A stretch of 64,000 nucleotides of DNA from Isoetes taiwanensis (Eukaryota; Streptophyta; Lycopodiopsida; Isoetales; Isoetaceae), in contig JAJEKV010000004.1 in NCBI GenBank assembly GCA_021234155.1, forward strand, positions 959,813-1,023,812, in the 5' to 3' direction. Positions 60,211 through 64,000 of this stretch are shown in pieces (position 1 is the stretch's first letter; every line of letters starts with the position of its first letter). Under the pieces are notes generated by a model. It worked only from the letters and a program-made list of their open reading frames with translations. It was not told where the DNA came from and made no database searches. Made by a program: the position numbers and the translations under genes.

Positions 60211-61236
60211 AACAGTTTCTTAATATAAATCAAATGTTTTTCATGTAGTTGTAGGACTGTCAATATATATGGTAATTATGCTTCTTTAGCAGTGGTTCAT
60301 TTGCTAAACAGTGGTTCATTTCCTAGCTATTCTTTCTCAACCCTTTTCATTGTTTGTAGTGGTTCATCAGAACAAAGAGAAAGCCTTTGTATGCAGCGTT
60401 GCAGAAAATCAAAGAAGGTAAAAAATGATATGACGTAAATAATGCACCTCCTCCTTCCTCAGTATATGTGTAAATGCTGGGTTTAGCTTTGTTAAAGTGT
60501 TCACTGAAAAGACAAATTGAACAACCTTGGGTATGCACATAAGGACAAGTTAGCTTTGCAGCAGAATGTTTCAAAAGCATGCACCAAGATGGCTTAATGC
60601 CAAATATGCAATAATTTAGCAGACCATTAGACCATTAGCGGAGATGAAAGATTAAGATAGTTTAGCGGTTGATGCATCAACCAGAAGTTGGGCTTTGCCA
60701 TTTCAAAGGTAAGCAACAGTTTCTTAATATAAATCAAATGTTTTTCATGTAGTTGTAGGACTGACAATATATATGGTAATTATGCTTCTTTAGCAGTGGT
60801 TCATTTGCTAAACAGTGGTTCATTTCCTAGCTATTCTTTCTCAACCCTTTTCACTGTTTGCAGTGGTTCATCAGAACAAAGAGAAAGCCTTTGTATGCAG
60901 CGTTGCAGAAAATCAAAGAAGGTAAAAAATGATATGACATAAACAATGCACCTCCTCCTTCCTCAGTATATGTGTAAATGCAGTATATGTGTAAATGCTG
61001 GGTTTAGCTTTGTTAAAGTGTTCACTGAAAAGACAAATTGAACAACCTTGGGTATGCACACAAGGACAAGTTAGCTTTGCAGCAGAATGTTTCAAAAGCA
61101 TGCACCAAGATGGCTTAATGCCAAATATGCAATAATTTAGCAGACCATTAGACCATTAGCAGAGATGAAAGATTAAGATAGTTTAGCGGTTGATGCATCA
61201 ACCAGAAGTTGGGCTTTGCCATTTCAAAGGTAAGCA
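60211..61236. repeat. Tandem duplication of about 510 bp
   Basis: The copies start at 60211 and 60715 with AACAGTTTCTTAATATAAAT. They end with GCCATTTCAAAGGTAAGCA (60714 and 61236). The second copy has a short internal GTATATGTGTAAATGCA duplication. The copies are nearly identical, so the event is recent. Confidence 0.96.
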
Positions 61237-61640
61237 TTTCATATGTTTGTAGTTTGATCTGCTCTAGATTATACTGGGAGGTGCTGGGTCTTATTGGATA
61301 TGTCCTACCGTGTGCATTCTCGATTCAAATGGAGAGCTACACAATATGATTGCTAAAATCGTTATGTTTGTTTTGTTTATTTCACACCTGCTAGAGATAG
61401 AAATGAATTGCCTGCCTAATGCTCCACGAAATAGTAGGCTTTGCAAAACCATGTAGAACTTATGACATTTCCTTACACAAATCCAATACATTTTTTGAAC
61501 ACGACCAACGAATTATGGATTATTGGAACAAAACAAACCATATTGTTATGGGCACTTTGCTACATAGAAGCAAACTCTAAAGTCTTGGATGGAATAATGG
61601 CACAACATCCCTAACACCAACACAAAGGAAAACAGGGAGG

Positions 61641-61748
61641 ATTTGCAATAGCTGGAGCAACACCTCAATATCATTACTGCCTTAGCATTTATAGGTTTTC
61701 AACAACACCTCAATATCATTACTGCTTTAGCATTTATAGGTTTTCAAC
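61641..61748. repeat. Short tandem duplication of about 53 bp
   Basis: AACACCTCAATATCATTACT through GCATTTATAGGTTTTCAAC occurs twice in a row. Confidence 0.88.
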
Positions 61749-61790
61749 ATATGCACAGCAATGCTGGGCACCGTTACTAGTGTTAATATA

Positions 61791-62025
61791 TTATTTATCA
61801 TAGCCCTTAACCATTGAAATATGTCTTGGAATAGTGGAAACATTGAAGTATTACTTTTAATAAGCTTTGAAACATTAAACTTTGGTGCATTGAGCCATTG
61901 CACTTTTATAAACCAATACAATTACACTAACTCAAAAGCCAAAATCACATTGAAGTGTTCAAGTGTTCACATTAAAGTCTTCAAGAAAATATTCACATTC
62001 AAGTGTTCAAGAAAATATTCACATT
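61791..62025. repeat. Dispersed duplicate, copy 1
   Basis: TTATTTATCATAGCCC through repeated ATTCACATTCAAGTGTTC matches 63145-63370. Copy 2 lacks GGAAACATTGA.. (about 15 bp). The copies flank the third hairpin array and the 3' exons of the ULP1 gene. Confidence 0.9.
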
Positions 62026-62138
62026 CAAAGTGGTCTCTTGCCATTGTTTCAATGGTTTAATTCTATTCATTTGCATGGTTGAATGTTTCAAATGGATCAT
62101 AAGTTACAATGGCTTAAAACTGACATTCTAATTCAGAA

Positions 62139-64000
62139 TCATTCTGAATCAACATCAAGCACTGTTGCCATGCCTTCTGCCCGGACGTCCTCAACAGTTA
62201 CATCTGGCACACCGCAGGGTAGTCTCCACATCATGTGATCGAAGATATCGCATAGGTATGGATCAGACCCCTCTAGGACTTCCCTGATCAGAACCTTCTT
62301 TCGCAGCCTCCGTGCAGCATACATTTCCTCGAAGCAGGCTTTTAGGGTGTTGCCTTCCCAGACAACATCCGTAGCTAGCAAATACTTCAAAGCCTTGCCC
62401 TGGATAATACACCTCTTCAATTCAGCCAGCAATGCCCTATGGGTTGGCCTGTTAAGGTCAGAGTCGAGAGGCCTAGGGGTCTCTCTGAATTCCCCATTCT
62501 CCACGGTCTCTGCATGAACCATGAGGGGATCATGAAAAGATTAATATGAAAGTAGAACATGAATATGAAGGAAGACAACAACATGCTTACTTTTGAATGT
62601 TTTGATGCTGTTAGGTTGGGCGAGATTTAGCCCCACATCCTCCTGAATTTCATTCAAGTGGACGAGAATATCCTCAAGACTGTGGGCATTGATGGCACTG
62701 TTGTCGGGTCCTCACCATCTGTCACTTGGCTTGAACAGTAAGCAAATGAACTCGACTGCTACTGAACTCAATTGAAACCAACTAACTTTCTACCAAGAAC
62801 AACTAACGCAAGGGTATATATAGACTCATGAATCAACCGTTGTACTATCCATTGTACAACAGTTAAGCCATGATTTCAATTTCTAAGGGTAAAGTCGACT
62901 TTTTCAATGGCTAGCTAATTCTATTATTTTTTTTGGCTGTCTGGGGATCCCGGAGGACGGAATCTCCTCCTGCATCCCGCCTGCTTGGTGATCCCGTCCT
63001 CCGGGATCACACAGTAATTAAAACGGGATTCCATCCTCCGGGATCACAGGATAATTCATACGGGATCCCCTCCTCCGGGATCCCGCGGCCACCCGCTTGG
63101 TGATCCCGTATTCCGGGATCACAACATTGAATATGTTACTATAATTATTTATCATAGCCCGACCTTAACCATTGAAATATGCCTTGAAATAGTATTACTT
63201 TTAATAAGCTTTGAAACATTAAACTTTGGTGCATTGAGCCATTGCACTTTTATAAACCAATACAATTACACTAACTCAAAAGCCAAAATCACATTCAAGT
63301 GTTCAAGTGTTCACATTAAAGTCTTCAAGAGAATATTCACATTCAAGTGTTCAAGAAAATATTCACATTAAAAGTTTTCAGATTATCACATTCACAGATT
63401 TTTACCAGAATGTCAAGGACCATGAACCAGCAAGCGGGTCTGGGGTCTACTATTACCCGTGCCATCCTGGGGTAAGTGAAAGGTGGACTTCCCTGCAGCC
63501 AAGCAATCTTGCAGTTTCTGGAGCATTATCTTGTAGCCTGACCTCATGCAATCTATGTCTTCTTTTTTGAACCAATCACGGTTAATCAGAACCTGCATTA
63601 AAACATGCATTTATCCATGAACTGATATCATGCACACACAAAAAAGAAACAACAAAATTACATAGACTCACATTATCCTCCTTGCCACTGATGTCTCTAA
63701 CAAATTTCTTCACATAATTTATGACATACACACCACAGTCCGAATTATTGTGTTGTTGGGGAGTTTCTAATGGAATGCAGGGTGCATTATGAAATGCACT
63801 TTCCTCATGCCTCCACCTCTTAAACACGTCTGTGAGGAATCTGCGAGTATCAATAACAAATTAGCTTAAATCATAAGGCAAAATATTAAATAATTCGAGA
63901 TAGAGAGGAATACTTACAGTGTGACAAATTCTCGGGTAGATGCATGCAAGGGATCATAGGAATCAAGGTGCAGAATGCAAGGGCAAGGCCATCAGTTATT
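62139..64000 (-). CDS. ULP1-type cysteine protease, partial (MULE-borne)
   Basis: Minus-strand gene, cut by the right edge. The first visible exon (64000-63918) ends LDSYDPLHASTREFVT, with the family's catalytic Asp. A GT-AG intron leads to exon 63840-63672, which carries DVFKRWRHEES, the Gln of ETPQQH and the nucleophile Cys in NNSDCGVYVINYV. Intron 63671-63593 joins in frame to VLINRDWFKKEDID (63592 down). A later exon lies at about 62760-62592 (SLEDILVHLNEIQ), interrupted by one stop. The last frame (62522-62139) is 127 codons with no known domain. The catalytic His should lie beyond 64000. C48 proteases cut SUMO-like tags, and MULEs carrying such a domain (Kaonashi type) are known in plants. 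Hairpin array 3 sits in an intron or gap. Whether the whole gene is intact is unknown. Confidence 0.8.
62945..63125. repeat. GATCCC hairpin array 3
   Basis: About three units of the array-2 type (CCTGCTTGGTGATCCCGTCC, TCCGGGATCACACAGTAATT, AAACGGGATTCC). It ends ACAACATTGAATATG, matching the end of array 2. Confidence 0.92.
63145..63370. repeat. Dispersed duplicate, copy 2
   Basis: Second copy of 61791-62025. The internal ATTCACATTCAAGTGTTCAA motif is repeated three times. Confidence 0.9.

Overview
This is nuclear DNA from a land plant with a large, repeat-rich genome. The evidence is a three-exon host gene with short GT-AG introns, CACTA, Mutator-like (MULE) and ULP1-carrying DNA transposons, a TRIM-type LTR element with an initiator-tRNA-Met primer site, tRNA-like SINE sequences, and about one host gene in 64 kb. 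A fern or another non-flowering lineage is possible, but the sequence does not settle it. Nothing looks bacterial, plastid or mitochondrial.

Layout. 1-16.3 kb is intergenic: old LINE fragments and LINE 3' tails, a decayed Ty3-type gag/protease on the minus strand (6.64-7.74 kb), two tRNA-like SINE candidates, dispersed 0.44-kb repeats and simple repeats. The one convincing host gene is a SOUL/HBP-type heme-binding-like protein (16345-17429, + strand, three exons, 232 aa, N-terminal signal peptide). About 200 bp past its stop lies a complete 919-bp TRIM (17638-18556, TSD CAAGT).

19.8-28.4 kb is a minus-strand LINE cut by a 7.2-kb LTR-type composite (20291-27510, TSD GACCC). That composite holds two nearly identical 2.45-kb LTR-like arms facing each other around a 275-bp spacer, and a second, different LTR at its right end. 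28.7-29.4 kb is a MITE inserted in a small TIR element at TGCA. 30.6-33.2 kb is a LINE relic split by a poly(A)-tailed retrocopy with an 11-bp TSD.

33.56-53.8 kb is a plus-strand LINE whose reverse transcriptase is split twice. A 12.8-kb CACTA element (35125-47890, TSD GCA) carries a seven-unit 1.1-kb tandem array. Fifteen bases later comes a 4.6-kb insertion (47906-52477) that includes a TIR element filled with five tandem 0.44-kb units.

54.4 kb to the right edge looks like one very large MULE-type domain: a decayed multi-exon MULE transposase with a SWIM finger (+), a ULP1-type cysteine protease (-, cut by the window end), and three arrays of GATCCC...GGGATC hairpin repeats. The strongest results are insertions where removing the element and one target-site copy restores the interrupted host reading frame. 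The oddest objects are the head-to-head LTR composite, with a hairpin showing compensatory changes beside each LTR start, and the hairpin-repeat MULE/ULP1 region.
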